Source: Neoceratodus forsteri
Taxonomy: Eukaryota; Chordata; Ceratodontiformes; Ceratodontidae
Assembly: GCA_016271365.2 (NCBI GenBank)
Contig: CM057456.1
Coordinates: 161,126,501-161,190,500 of the forward strand
Length of the DNA stretch: 64,000 nucleotides
Direction of reading: 5' to 3'
Shown: piece after piece, positions 44,455-56,600 of the stretch
Position numbering within the stretch: position 1 is the stretch's first letter
Layout: each line of letters begins with the position of its first letter
The notes under the pieces: generated by a model
The model's input: only the letters and a program-made list of their open reading frames with translations
Databases searched by the model: none
What the model was told of the DNA's origin: nothing
Program-made: the position numbers and the translations under genes

Positions 44455-46000
44455 ATGTTTAAAGATCACTGGCAAACATAACAAGAAAGTTCTTCTTTTT
44501 GCAGGTTTTGTATATGGCAGTATAAAAAAATGAATAATTTTATCATGAATTAATATGTCTCACAGTGTCTTTATTTGTCAAATTGGTAATTTGTGCCTCT
44601 GTAATTGTCTCTTAGTGTGACCAGGAGCTCAGAGATTTTTTTTCCCTGAAGCTGTTCAGTCCAAGTCAGTTTCTGACGTAAATGAAGGAGTGATGTCAGA
44701 CTACTGTGCTTGGTGACAGAATTGAGAACAAGTACCAACAATTTGTCTCCCCCTGTATCACAGACACCTGTTGCTGACTGACCGAACGGCACAATAGATG
44801 ATATGTTGGCAAGGTTTTTTTTTTTTTAATTGTATGCCTGTAAAATTAGCCAAATACTGTAAGCTGTTTATCCACAAAATTTCAAACAGTTTATTTTCTG
44901 TTTTTAAAGGGAAGGAAGCAGATAGAGCCAGACTCTTCAGTGTAATCATCCTGATATTTCTAAATAGTCAGTCTCAGAGACTCAGTGCCAAGTACTCAGT
45001 AAAGCAAGTTTTCTATGACTCTGTTTTTGTTTCTATTACTGCAGGTAAAGAGAAAGAAATAATGCCATACCATGATGTGTACAGCAATTTGCGAAACTGC
45101 GTGTGAGTAGTAGGTTCTGGGGAATGTGGATGGCTGAGGATAGTTTGAAACTGATTGTATTTAAATAAATTATTTCATGGGATGGGGTGGGGTGTGTGTC
45201 ATAGAGGAATGCACAAGCACAATTAAATAGCATGCCCACAGTTCACCTGTATGTTCAATACACTTACTCATTAATTGTCACTAGGTTCGATACCAGGTAC
45301 TGCCATCTGACCCTGCTATAAAACATAATAATTTCCTGTGCTCTGTCTGAATAACTATGTAAACGGCTGCTCTTTACTGAATATGTTCTATGTATGCTAC
45401 ATTGTCTGAATATCATAATTTGGTACCTCATTGTGGTTTTCTTGCTATCTCAAAAACCTTACCCCACATCCTTGCATATCCAGTGCATTCAAAAAAGTAC
45501 TGTTTGTGACAAGATGATTTGGGCACACAGTGTACCTATCAGATGCTATCCTCCAGTCACAACTCAACTTTTGTTGAGGGGTGAACTGATTACTAATCCA
45601 TCATGACAATTTGTTTGATACTGAGTACTGTCACCTCACATTTCAATAATATGCAATCATTTAACTATTATGCTTCGAACCCTGACATCCATAATTCAAC
45701 CACAAAATATACGAGCAATAATAACATTAGTGCATATTTAATTAATGATCAATTCTTTTTAATACTTGCACTCTGGAACGGCTGTATAAACTGGAGTGGT
45801 TAACTGAACATGCTGTGGGTCGGATACTAGAAAATAATGATTTTATCTCTTGCACTGACCTGTAATTTTTTTTTTTTGAGATGTAAATGTTTTTTGTGTG
45901 TATCTTAACTCAGGATCCCACCTTCCCTCAATCTTTATTAAGATCATTGTATATAATGAAAGAGTGGTTGAATGTCTGCATTCTTGAACAACACTGGGTA
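44455..46000. other. Unclassified stretch with one possible exon
   Basis: Near 45030-45103 a polypyrimidine-CAG acceptor (TTTCTATTACTGCAG) precedes an 18-codon frame, KEKEIMPYHDVYSNLRNCV, ending in TGA. No partner exon or domain was recognised. The rest is AT-rich and unassigned. Confidence 0.3.
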
Positions 46001-48059
46001 ACAGGCATGGCTGCCTCGTTACAGCCAACCCACCAAAATAATGTATAATAGAGGGACTTACCTGAGTGCAGGGTACCAAGGGGTAGTCCTGGGGAGAGGT
46101 CTTGACACTACTGTACCTGTAGAATAAAAAATAGAAAAGGGGTCACAGAGGATCCACAGCTCTTAGGGGTTCAAAAGGGCAGAAGGGCCAGTATAGAAAT
46201 AAAAGTATACTTATCTGATGAAGGTAGTAGTCCTCATCTTGTCAGACCTGCAAAATAAAAGAGAGGTTAGGTTAGCTGGGGTAAAAACCAGTTAAAGAGA
46301 CGAAATAGAGAAAACAAGGGAGTGAGTTTTGGGGAAAGGAGGGCTCAGCTAAGATCCCTTTGCCCATAATGGTGGCAGAGTGGTCAGTAATTTATTTGGT
46401 AGCCCAGATAGCTAGTGATGGCTAGTGTGGGGCTAGTAGCCCTTTTGTATAAAGAGTCACTGGTGATCTTGTGGGTTAGGATGTGCCCTGAGGGGCACCA
46501 TTAGGTAAAAAAAATTGCCCTTGTGGTCTAGTGGGCTAGCTCCCGAGGCAATGAGGCTAGCATTCTTTTAAATAAATCAATAACCTTTCCCTGGGATGTA
46601 GTGGGGACTCCCCGAGCCCTTTTATGCTGTGGGCATTGTTGTGATGGAGGCAGCAAGAGGACAAGTTGGGGCTGCAGCACAGTCTGCCTCAAGTGCGTCC
46701 ACTCTTAAGTGAAAGTGCCTTCAGGCACTGAAACTCCCAGCCCATATGGAGCTTAGGCTGTGGCCTACCCCGCATGGGTGGGAAAAGAGAAGCAGGATGG
46801 AGTCACCGGAAGGTGAGGAAGCATGGGATGAAGCGCCTCCTCTCACCTTCTCGAATCTCCACTCCGGCAGATTAGTTTATGCCCTAAGGGGCTCAAGAGG
46901 CAGCCTGGGGGAGAACAGGGGCTTTAAATGCAGCAAGGAATTGCTATTCGGTGAAGCTAGTCTCGCAGCATTAGTGGAGCAGGGAGACAGAGTGCCCCGG
47001 GCAGCAGGAGCCACCAGTAAGTAAAGCCGCACTAAGGCTAATGTAGAAGCCTGGGGGAGGGAGTTCAGAGGAGCGAGGAGACAGAGCAGTGGGTGCTGCA
47101 CAGTGAAAGCTGCACTGCAGCTTAAATGAATGGCCAGTGGGCTTACATTTTAATTAAATGTTTGCAAGGGAAGCAGGCAAGGATGGAGTGCTCCGTGAGG
47201 GGAGAAATAATTAAAGAACCGTACCATGGCTGTATGCAAGCCCCAAGGAGGCTGTAAAATGTGAATGGGGGATGGACAGAACAGAGAAAGCAACTGGGCC
47301 ACAAGAGCCCACAACTAAGCAGGAGCAGACAGCAGCAAAGCCCAGAGGAGCATGAAACTTGCTACCCGGATGGGAGCCAGGCAGGCCATGTTGTTATGGA
47401 GCATGCTGGCTGGCACGGACATCGTTAGGGCATCCTGACATCAGCAACAGGAGTTAGGATCAGCCAGATAGTAAAGGAAAGTGAAGTGGGGGGGCTACCT
47501 TCAGCAGCTCCCGACAGTTAAATGAATTATTAAATTGCAAAGGTGTGAGATGGGGGATTAAGGGAATTGCCAACCCTATCTACCCACACCACATGTTAAC
47601 AAAGTTACCTCAGGAAGAGGATAAACAAAGGGCTTCAAAATGAGCAAGACAGCAGTCGGGGGGAGCCAGCTTGAGACATTCCCACTTCGGGGGGGGCTCA
47701 AGAACTCTCCTGATTGGCCGCCAGAGGCCTTGGTAACACAAAGCACCAGTCAGGTGTTGAGTAGGGTGGGCTAAAGGTCTGAGAAAGAGTAGCTTGGGAG
47801 TTCTTTCTCTCCTCATCATGAAGCTGACAGGAATGCTATGGGAGGGCTGTGCCACAGGCAACTCCTACCTGAAGAAAGGAAAAAAATAGAGAAAGTTTAA
47901 AGTGACAGGTTAGTCAGTTCGGTGGTTATCACTGGCAAGTAGAAAAAGTAATTAGACAGGAAAAGTTAGTCAGATAAATTTCTTTACAGAGCTGTTGGAT
48001 CTTGACAGTCCAGCCAAGGAGGAGTGAGAGAAAGTCCATTTATTTTTTCAGTTAACTGC
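46001..48059. other. Purine-rich unclassified stretch
   Basis: AGG/GGG-rich DNA. Open frames here have no domain. I looked for LTR-type direct repeats and coding blocks and did not find a convincing case. Confidence 0.3.
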
Positions 48060-48329
48060 CAAGACACCTCAAAGAGTTTGTTATTTTATTGTTAAATGTT
48101 TGAGGACTGGAGAAGACCACAGGTGCAGTGGAGCACAGCCAGTGGACCAAGGGTCAGCAGATTCAGGACAGGACATCAAAAGACAACGCCTCATCAATCC
48201 CTGGCCAGGGCAGCGCCTCGAAGACTTCATCATCCTTATGGACGTCACCTGGCATTCCCTCACTAAAAAGCATCGCCACCTCACTGCGCCAAATTTGTGT
48301 CCAAATTTTGGTTTGCACACTCCCCCCAC

Positions 48330-48903
48330 ATTTCCACTTCCTTCACTATCCTTCCCACTCCAGCCCACTCCCTCCACTCTTATGACTCCCGTCTACTGAT
48401 AATCCCCTGCCGCTCAACTGTGATTGGACAGATGGTCTTCTCTCATCACCTCCCTAAGTTATGGAATGCCCTTCCCCATCAAATTCAGCATTCTTCCTCC
48501 CCTTACTCCATCTCATCTGCTCTGCACAACTTCTTCTCGGTGAACTGTACCTGTGTGTAACCCCTGCTACTCCCCCTTATTTAATTTCTCACCTGTACCT
48601 CCCTCATCAATTACCTTATCAAATTCTTTGCATCTCCATCCCCCTGGTTCACTCCCTCAGTACCTTATGCTTTCTCCTTCCCTTCCTTCCCCCACTCCTT
48701 CTGCCACCCACCCCAGCTACCAGATTTTCTGTCATCCTCCCTTGACTCACTGTACACTTAGCTCTAAGCCCTGATCTCCCCTACAATAGTCTCTGCACTA
48801 TTGCTGTTTGTGATCTGTATTTGCACTTCTTATGTATAATATGTATATTACTTGGGTATTCCTAACCCTGATGCATTGAATTGACACTCTGTAAAAAAAA
48901 AGA
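48330..48903 (+). mobile_element. LINE 3' fragment with poly(A)
   Basis: The plus-strand frame around 48375-48560 reads YDSRLLIIPC, then GQMVFSHHLPKLWNALPHQI and SSALHNFF, the C-terminal box of L2/CR1-type ORFs. A C/T-rich 3' UTR ends in TGTAAAAAAAAAG (48891-48903). The 5' limit is uncertain; flanking sequence from about 48060 may belong to it. Confidence 0.65.
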
Positions 48904-50402
48904 AATTTTTTATTGTATGTATGGCTGTATACCTTCCTCTCCCCTCTCCCCAAGGATGCACCGTGAAACTAGCAACTTGTTATTCAGTGTGCCCTTCCTG
49001 GTGAAACTTTTTAAAAATAAAGTAGTTTTTGAGAACATCATAGTTGCCAAAATAGTATGTACCTCCAAATTTTGAACTGTGTAAATTGAAATAAAGCCCA
49101 AAATAGTTGGTTATGGTCTTTGTAATTATACATGTAAGCCCCTAAATGGGCTTACCTGGTGAAGAGTACAGCCTCTGTCCTCCTGGTGTGTCCCCAAAGT
49201 GGCTGTGGTGTGGCTTACGCTATATTGGCCCTGCTGTTGCTCTTCGGTGGCTGCCGCCAAAATTTTGGGACCTCTGCCCAGGAACAGAATGGGGTTAAGG
49301 TCTGATCCATGTCTCTGCGTCTGTGGCATTTTGATTCCTGGAATGGTTCCAGTGTGGCCAGAAAAGCCGGGACCACAAAAGTAAATAAGCAAAATGGCGA
49401 CTGTGCCCCTACTGAGCATGGGAGACTGCCAGAACTAAAATTTAAAGGAACTGCGCTCCAAATTTCAGTTAGACTATGCGGCTATTCATAAAAAAATATA
49501 TACCCCAGGCTATAGGAAGAGCAGAGGAGCCGGGGATCTAAAGAAATAGTGACTGCAAGGCCTCCAGTCAATAGGGAGACATAGTTTAACCCTGTTAGAG
49601 GGCTCAATTAAATAAATCAGGGCTGGACTGTAGGGAGCCCTAAGAGAGACAAAATGGCAGCCTCCATAAAAAAAAACTACAGAACGGGGGCTGCTGGGTA
49701 AAATAAAGAGCCAGCATTGAGATCACCTGGGAAGTGGCAGCCAATCACAGGGGGGCTGTTGGGAGATTAAAAATAGAACTGTTTTGCTGCCAGAAAGGAA
49801 GAGTCATTGAGAGGAGCTGCAATGTGGCTGTAAGGAGAGAGAGACTGTGTGGGCTCCAGAGCAAAATTCTCGGAAGTTTTGCCTGGCTGCTTCTGGACCT
49901 CAACTCTAAAGAAAAAAATACTAAGTTGTGTGCAGGAGAAATAGCTGCTGTGTTATTTGGTGAAAGTGGAAACTTACTCACAAGCGGCCCCAGCAGTTGG
50001 ACAGTATTTTTAAACTGGAAAAATAGTTGGACTGCTGATACTGACTGAGCTACTGTGCCCCCTTGACAGATAAACTGTTCCTGTGAAGGGAACATTTGGC
50101 CAGAGGAGAGACTGTAAGTGCAGTGGCAAGCATTTGTGACAGGACTCAGCACTGTGTGTGGAGACATCTCCTAAGGGAGGGGCTGTGAGTTAGAGACTGT
50201 GTAAGCCCAGCCGCCCTGCGTGGTCCTGTAGGTTGATCAGAGATGAAACAGCGAGGTTTGGGGACCATCATCAATTCTTGTTCTGTGGACCCAAAAAGAA
50301 GACCCCCCCCGGTATAGAAGGATGTGAACAGGCCTGCCTGAGAGAAGTATGTCTATAAAGGTCCATTGGTGAAGCTGGCAAGGCCAGGCAGGTGAAGATC
50401 AT
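48904..50402. other. Unclassified, promoter-like words near 49.74 kb
   Basis: Two AATAAA words (about 49017 and 49090) and a CCAAT-type AGCCAATCACAG (49738) followed 25 bp later by ATTAAAAATAG suggest a retroelement LTR or promoter. I found no second LTR copy, so it is left unassigned. Confidence 0.25.
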
Positions 50403-50417
50403 CACGCCTCAATTTTT

Positions 50418-51004
50418 TTTTTTAATTTGTTGTTTACTCCCCCTTCTCCCACAGTCTTACCTTCCCTCAGGCTCTCCTAGGCATCAATGCTTGGCTGCAG
50501 CCAGACCTCTTCCCTGGGGCCACCTCCAGGCTGCCTTGGTTTGACCCTCAGTGGGGAGAGGGAGAGCAGTCACCCCTTACCACTCCCCCCCCACCTGTCT
50601 GTGCCTTTGTCAGGTGCCTCTCCAGGGATCATCTGGCATGTATGGGCTACATGCCAGCGGCCATCTCCAGGTTTGGCTGTGGGGGTATTTCCTGTGTTTC
50701 TGCTGGCCCAGAGGACATTGGCACTCTAGGAGTTCCAAAGGAAGCACGTCACAACATGACAGCCATCCCAGAACACAGCTGATGTCCTCCCCACCCATGG
50801 CATCCCCGAGCTGCACCTTCACCTGTGGTTACCCAGGTGACGGTATTGCAGCAGGGATGACTGCCCTCCCTCTCCAGAGGAGGTGAGTGATATGATGGAT
50901 GCTCTATTCTCCTCCCCCCAACTGGCCCCTGATGACCCAAGTTTTCACCGAACCCGGGTCGCCGGCATCACGAGTGGTAGCGCTACCACTGTTCTGAGAG
51001 ACTG
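50418..51004 (-). mobile_element. tRNA-headed SINE, copy 2 (587 bp) with 15-bp TSD
   Basis: CACGCCTCAATTTTT occurs at 50403-50417 and 51005-51019, an exact 15-bp target duplication. The minus-strand head reads AACAGTGGTAGCGC (tRNA D-arm/box A) and GCGACCCGGGTTCGG (box B) near 51000-50945. The tail is a short A-run in complement (50411-50424). It was inserted into DNA that now continues on both sides. Confidence 0.9.
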
Positions 51005-51019
51005 CACGCCTCAATTTTT

Positions 51020-52786
51020 GTCCAGCTTCAAGGCCTTCAGCCTGTGGTGCACCACCAACAGAGACCCACCACGGCACTGTGCAAATGAGCCAGCTGCACA
51101 CCACCTGTGTGAACTGCAAAAACCATGAGTACCCCGAGCTGTGGTTCTGGGGAGTCTATTAGTTAGTTTGCAAGTTAGGATTCAGGGGGTAATTTCCAAA
51201 CAGGATTCTGTGTAATGTCAAAGTTTGGCAAAACCAAGATTTTAAGTTTGAAAGTGTGTTCAGTGTTTTATTTGGGCCCCGACGAAAGACCCAAGGCCTG
51301 TATCACCAACTGGTAAGGTACCCACCGTACAGGGATGTTCTGTGTGTACCCAGTGGTGGGAAGAGGGATTGCTATTGGGAAAGTTATTTTCTAGCTACAG
51401 TGTTGTAGTATTTGTCATTCTCCTCCTTGTTTCCCCCTCCCCAACTAAATAAGTTCACTGTTTGCATTTTATCCTCTGTCATCATATTATTGGAATAGTG
51501 CTGTTGGGATTGGGGGTTACTACTGTGTGGGAAACTGTTATTGTGTAGGGAAAAAGTATTAAGAAGGGGCAGCTTACTTATTTTCCTGGGTAGTGATAAC
51601 CTGTTTTTTATCCACAGGTATTCCCTGTCATTTCCCCCAGGTGGAGGCACCATGCCACATTTGCTACCACTGTGGAACCCAGGCCGACCCCTCGGAGGTG
51701 TGTCCTGAGTTGCCCCAAGGGCCCTGGTGCCACCTAGGTGAGTCAAAGGGCTGTTACATACAGATGTAAAATATGAGGCCGTCAAATACCCACACCCCCT
51801 AAAAAAATAAAGCTGCTTCTCTGTTGCCTACACTATTTTTTGTGTAGCACTTTGCCCATAGTGCCTGATGATTTTGCAATATCTCTCTCCCATTCGAAGT
51901 TCTGCTATAACCACAGCCTTTCAAAGCATGAGTATGAAGGGTGAGACTGCAGTTATTACCTGCCTTTCCTCCTTCTTTTGTGCTCAGATGGAAAGCATTC
52001 AGTGGGGTTTGAAGTTCCATCGACTGACATGGAAGCCCTTACACTCTGATTTCCCATCGAGGCTGTGTTCAGTTTGATTATGGAGCTACACTAGGGACTT
52101 TGCCTTGCCTGTATGATATGAGCAAGCTCTGAACTTCCAATGGGTCTTGGCTCCTGTTCTCCCTCAAACATTAAAGACAATCACAACATCAGCAGATACT
52201 TTCCTCTTATCTGTCCTAAACGAAACCAGTGTTTGAAGTGATTCAACTTTAAGTCAACTTGCCCTTGTGCACACATACATAGAGACACGGTATGCAAAAG
52301 TAACGCTTATCTGCACAGTCTGCAAAAGTAACAGCGTATACTGACAAGGACTTTGAGCTAGACTGTGTGAGTATGAGACAGATGTGGCAGACTGGCATTG
52401 CATCCTACAGAAGTCTCTTAGTGTTTCTCCTAGTTAACAACATCTTATGTTTTACAAGATAATTGAGGATTTCACACTCAGTGACCAGGGCCCACACGTT
52501 TTCCATAATATTTAATAGACAGAAATACCTAACTGCAGTGTTAAAACTGAAAGATTACTGAATACAGTGATCTGCATCAGGTGTATGGTATGATTTTTAT
52601 AGCCATGTTAACCACACAAGTAGCATAGCGTTTAGCTCCCTGTTTTATAGTGATAAGATTCATGGTGGTTATTCATTTATTTACCTTTTTAATTTCATAG
52701 GTTATCGCATAACGTTAGTGACATCATTCCACCCCCATTCAAATCCAAACTCACACATTGTACCATCAAAGTCAGTGAAGACAGTG
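51020..52786. other. Unclassified stretch
   Basis: No gene recognised. GGGCCCCGACGAAAGACCC near 51273 and a polypyrimidine-CAG at about 51615 are LTR- or gene-like words but stand alone. Confidence 0.25.
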
Positions 52787-52799
52787 TTTATTCTTTTCA

Positions 52800-52948
52800 C
52801 TTTTTTTTTTAACTTTCTGTTTATACTCCCCCCTGCTCCCTGGGCCCCGCACCATCGGGAGTCACCTATGATGTCTGCCCCTATTCTCCACCTACCTGGA
52901 GCCTGGAAGCGATCCCCCATGGAGCCTTGGCTGTACCCCTCAGGCGGG
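52800..52948 (-). mobile_element. SINE copy 4, 5'-truncated
   Basis: The minus-strand 3' end ...GGGGGGAGTATAAACAG with an A-tail resembles the 3' end of copy 2. The flanks TTTATTCTTTTCA (52787-52799) and TTGATTCTTTTCA (52949-52961) are a 13-bp target duplication with one mismatch. The tRNA head is missing. Confidence 0.65.
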
Positions 52949-52961
52949 TTGATTCTTTTCA

Positions 52962-53815
52962 TGTAATTTTATAGAATTTTACAAATAGCACATCCACCCT
53001 TCCACACAGATGTGCATAGATTCTTCCCCCCACTATTCTTCCCAGTCCACAGATAGATGTACATAATGGTCATCAAAACTAAATAGCTGCTAGCCTGGGT
53101 TGTGGGTCAGATACATGACTGTAGAAAGCTATGCATTATTAGCGAATAGACAGTGCATGTGGTCCAATCAGCCATACAAAGAAGTTTGCCTTCTAGCAAT
53201 AGAATTCTGCAGTATCGTTATGCAATTTTTACTCATTAATTTTTCTGAAATTGTAGGTTGTTGCACGACCCATCTTCTCCCAACTACCTCCATACACATT
53301 CACATCATATAGTATCAATAGTTAGATCTGCCATTAATAAATCACCTTAACTATTTAAATACCTCTTTGATGTTGATCCATAACAACCATCCACATACAC
53401 CACTTACTTCCTCCTTTCACCTCACTTAGCAGTGCATAAGATACTGCAGAGGCACAATTTATGAAACCTGAATAGTTAGATGAAGTGAATGACAAAGCTG
53501 TGAATCACAACTAGTTGAATGAATGCAGATTGGTTTTCACCATTAGCGCTACGATAAAGCAATTGGTGCCTAACTTATTTGTTCATATTCTTGACAGTCT
53601 ATACAGGTGTGCATTCACCTGGTTATGTATTTTGTATCTAATTCTGTATTCATATGTTGTGTTATAGCTCTAATGGTGACTAAACATTTCTTGTGACTTC
53701 ATTTTGATTTGAACATTTTCACCATCTGTATTATAAATTATTGTGCTATTTCAAATTGATAAAACTGTCTCCATATTAAATAATGGTGTTGTTCAACCTC
53801 ATCCCCCCACACACT
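52962..53815. other. Unclassified AT-rich stretch
   Basis: No gene or clear repeat boundaries seen. Confidence 0.3.
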
Positions 53816-53829
53816 CACTATAAAACACC

Positions 53830-53922
53830 ACCAGCACATGCACGCGCGCGCACGCACGCACACACACAACCAACACCTGCACATGCACGTATGCGCATGC
53901 GCATACACACACACGCACAGTA
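53830..53922. repeat. Alternating purine-pyrimidine (CA/CG)n tract
   Basis: GCACATGCACGCGCGCGCACGC followed by CA repeats and GCGCATGCGCATAC. Such tracts can adopt Z-DNA and are often length-variable. Confidence 0.9.
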
Positions 53923-54243
53923 TCTTCTCTTATACCATGCTTGTTAATAACACAGTAGGGTGAAACTGCACTATACCAGACATCCATTTGTCTCCCCTCC
54001 TCTCTTCACACATTCACTCTCTAATTTCGCAGTCACTGCTGTTGATCATGTTTTGATATAATGGATCTTATGGTGTTCCTTCACCCCATAAAACCATGTC
54101 CCTATCCATGCTAATAAAAAAAGTCATCTCTGACAACCATTCCATTGGTAAAGTAACAAACGAAAATGTTCTGCCTTTATATGTTACAGGTATTCATTCA
54201 GCATTGTCAGTCCGAATGTAACACAGTCATTACAGTAATGTAC

Positions 54244-56040
54244 AACAAGCATCTGTCAATGCTGAATGTTGCTTGCTTGTATGTGCTGTGTAGGTATTTG
54301 GAAGTCAGTGGAGTGCAAATATTGACAATTTTCAAACTTCCGAGCGTGCGTAGGAACTGCATGCCTCACGCTCGTGAAACAGTCATTTTTAGGAAGTTTG
54401 TGACCAAATTTTCAACATAGTCATTTTAAGACATCTGCTCATGAATGGTGTCACTGTGTTTTTCTTAATGTGTCCCATACATTGATTTCGCACACCGACT
54501 GCGCCATTGTGCGCTAGATGGCCGGAAACACATTTTGGGTGAGATGTGAAAAATGACAGCTGTACTGCTCATAAGGAGGTGTGGTAAAATGGAAATGTTG
54601 GAAATCTGGGGTGAAAATATTTAAAATTAGCGAACTTACGAGCATGCGTAGGAAACGCGCAACGCAGGCTCGTAAAACAGTCATTTTTAGGAATTTTGTC
54701 ACCAAATTTTCAACATAACCATTTTAAGACCACTGCTCATGAACAGTGTCACTGTGATTTTCTTAATGTGTCCCATACAGTGATTTCGCACACTGACTGT
54801 GCCATTGTGCACTATATGGGCGGAAACACATTTTGGGCAAGATGTGAAAAATGACAGCTGTACTGCTCATAAGAAGGTGTGGTAAAATGATAATGTTTAA
54901 AATCTGGAGTGAAAATATTGAAAATTTGCAAACTTACGAGTGTGTATAGGAAGTGCGCAACGCATGCTCGTAAAACGGTCATTTTAAGGAATTTTTCCAC
55001 CAAATTTTCAACATAGGCTTTTTGAGAGCCCACCTTATGAATACTGGCAGTGTTGTTTCATTAATCAGTGTGGCAAGGTGATTTCATGCAGTGACTGCAA
55101 AATCACCCTTCGGGCCCAAGTAATGCCATGACAGTTCAAGCATTCATGAGGAGGGGTCCCAAAAACCCCATGTTGGAAAATTTGGTGCAAAAATTCCCAA
55201 AAATGCCTGAGATATGCAACAAAGTTGAAAAAACCCTATCTATCCCATTATACAGCTTACCGGCATTTCCTCAGTTCGTGGTCGGCTTTGAAGAGTGCAG
55301 ACGTGTTCCCGGTCCACCAAAGATTGTTGTGCCAGACTCCGGAGGTAAGTATGGGGTGAGGGGGAGTGTGGGAAGGCAGGGTGCGCAGTGGGTGGGTGTG
55401 GGTTGTGGGGGGCAGGGAGACTGCGAGGGACCGTTTTTTTCTTTATAGGGTTTCTTTTGTTTTAAAAGACAACGCGGGACGTTTGCCATGCTAGGTTGGG
55501 CTATCTGTGTGGCAGCTGGAAAAACTGTTTGGGGGGCTGGAGTTGATGGGGGATTGGGCACACCCATCAGCCATAACAAGCTTTGCCACGCTGGGGTGGG
55601 CTCCCAGCGTGGCACCGTGTACTGGGGGGGACAGTGGGCTGATGGGTAGTGGGCACCCCGTCAGCTATACGATGAGTTGCCATGCTGGGGTGGGCACCCA
55701 GCATGGCATGTGAACTCTGTTTGGGGGCAAAGCACTGCCGATGGGGATTGGGCACCCCCGTCGGCTATATAGTGTGGGGGGAGCGAGCACAGCAGTGTGT
55801 GTGTGTAGGGGGAGCGCTCATGAGCAGGCGACATCTTATCGCTGCTCACTGAAGCGTAGCTCCCCCTTTCAACTGTACTCCACTGCATTTTTTAGCTGTC
55901 ATAGACAGCTCCATCAGGCATTGGAGAACTGGGGCCGTGCCTGCAAACACACTGACTGAATTGGAAGAGGGCTGCCACACCTCTGAAAACTCGGATGATG
56001 GCACTATGTTTCTTGCACATGCGTGCAAGCAACATAAAAA
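54244..56040. mobile_element. Hairpin-rich DNA repeat element, copy 2
   Basis: Terminal inverted repeat: ATGTTGCTTGCTTGTATGTGC at 54266 against GCACATGCGTGCAAGCAACAT ending at 56035. It has three tandem units of 298 bp (landmarks 54341, 54639, 54937), each with the GAGCGTGCG...CGCTCGT hairpin; a hairpin at 55060-55121; then a splice-donor-like GGAGGTAAGTATGGGG at 55342 and palindromic GC-rich segments (CATGCTGGGGTGGGCACCCAGCATG at about 55680). The same order occurs in copy 1 (774-4140), except that the 143-bp satellite array is absent. Non-autonomous; superfamily unknown. Confidence 0.7.
54330..55020. repeat. 298-bp tandem units (2.3 copies)
   Basis: Exact 298-bp steps between successive CGAGNNTGNG landmarks. 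Units share CACCAAATTTTCAACATA, GCTCATGAA...GTGTCACTGTG, GGAAACACATTTTGGG and AAAAATGACAGCTGTACTGCTCATAAG. Confidence 0.9.
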
Positions 56041-56330
56041 TGAAGATGTACCCTTTTTGCAAATGTATATTACAACTGAAATTTAGCACTTTTGATATTC
56101 AGTATTCAGTAGCATGCCATTTAGGGTACATAACTCTGTTGCTTTGTGGGCTGCTACTCTATACAGCACGTAGGCATGTCAGCATTATGTTACAGTGTCA
56201 GATATACATATTTTAGTTTTATATTCATATTGTCTGTAAATAATTAGTATAATGATTTGTTAGCAACAACAGATGCAATAACAGCTAACTTAATTTTTTT
56301 AAAATTTCTAGCATTTTTGTAAAACTAACA

Positions 56331-56600
56331 ATGCAATGCTGCTGTGTAGTTGGGTGCAGTAATTCAATCAACTTCGGGAAAGGTTTCTGTAAATTTCTTC
56401 AGAATAAAGAAAGGAGACAAGAGTGGGTATTGGCTGTGAATAGGTATGGATGCAAGCAGCTGATCACTATGTGCTATGCTCGGATCATTTCGATAACAAC
56501 CAGTTTAGTTTAGATATGACCTTTCTTCAAAGCACAGGGCACAAGCCAGACCAGAAACGACAGAAACATGATGCAGTTCCTACCATTTTCCATAATATAC
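56331..56600 (+). pseudogene. THAP-domain relic
   Basis: MQCCCVVGCSNS, GKGFCKFLQNKERRQEWVLAVNR and, after a one-base frame change near 56456, YVLCSDHFDNNQF and HDAVPTIF. The C2CH spacing, Trp and AVPTIF end are diagnostic of the THAP zinc finger, a DNA-binding fold found in P-element-type and Kolobok-type transposases and in host THAP proteins. A stop follows within about 12 bases of the domain. No catalytic domain is visible downstream, so it may be an orphan exon or a transposon remnant. Confidence 0.75.

Noticed and set aside
48904..49130. 3' end of a host gene (two AATAAA signals)
   Set aside because: No coding exon precedes it; the upstream frame is a LINE C terminus.
49640..50400. Possible solo LTR or promoter
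   Set aside because: CCAAT and TATA-like words are present, but no second LTR, primer-binding site or coding region could be matched.
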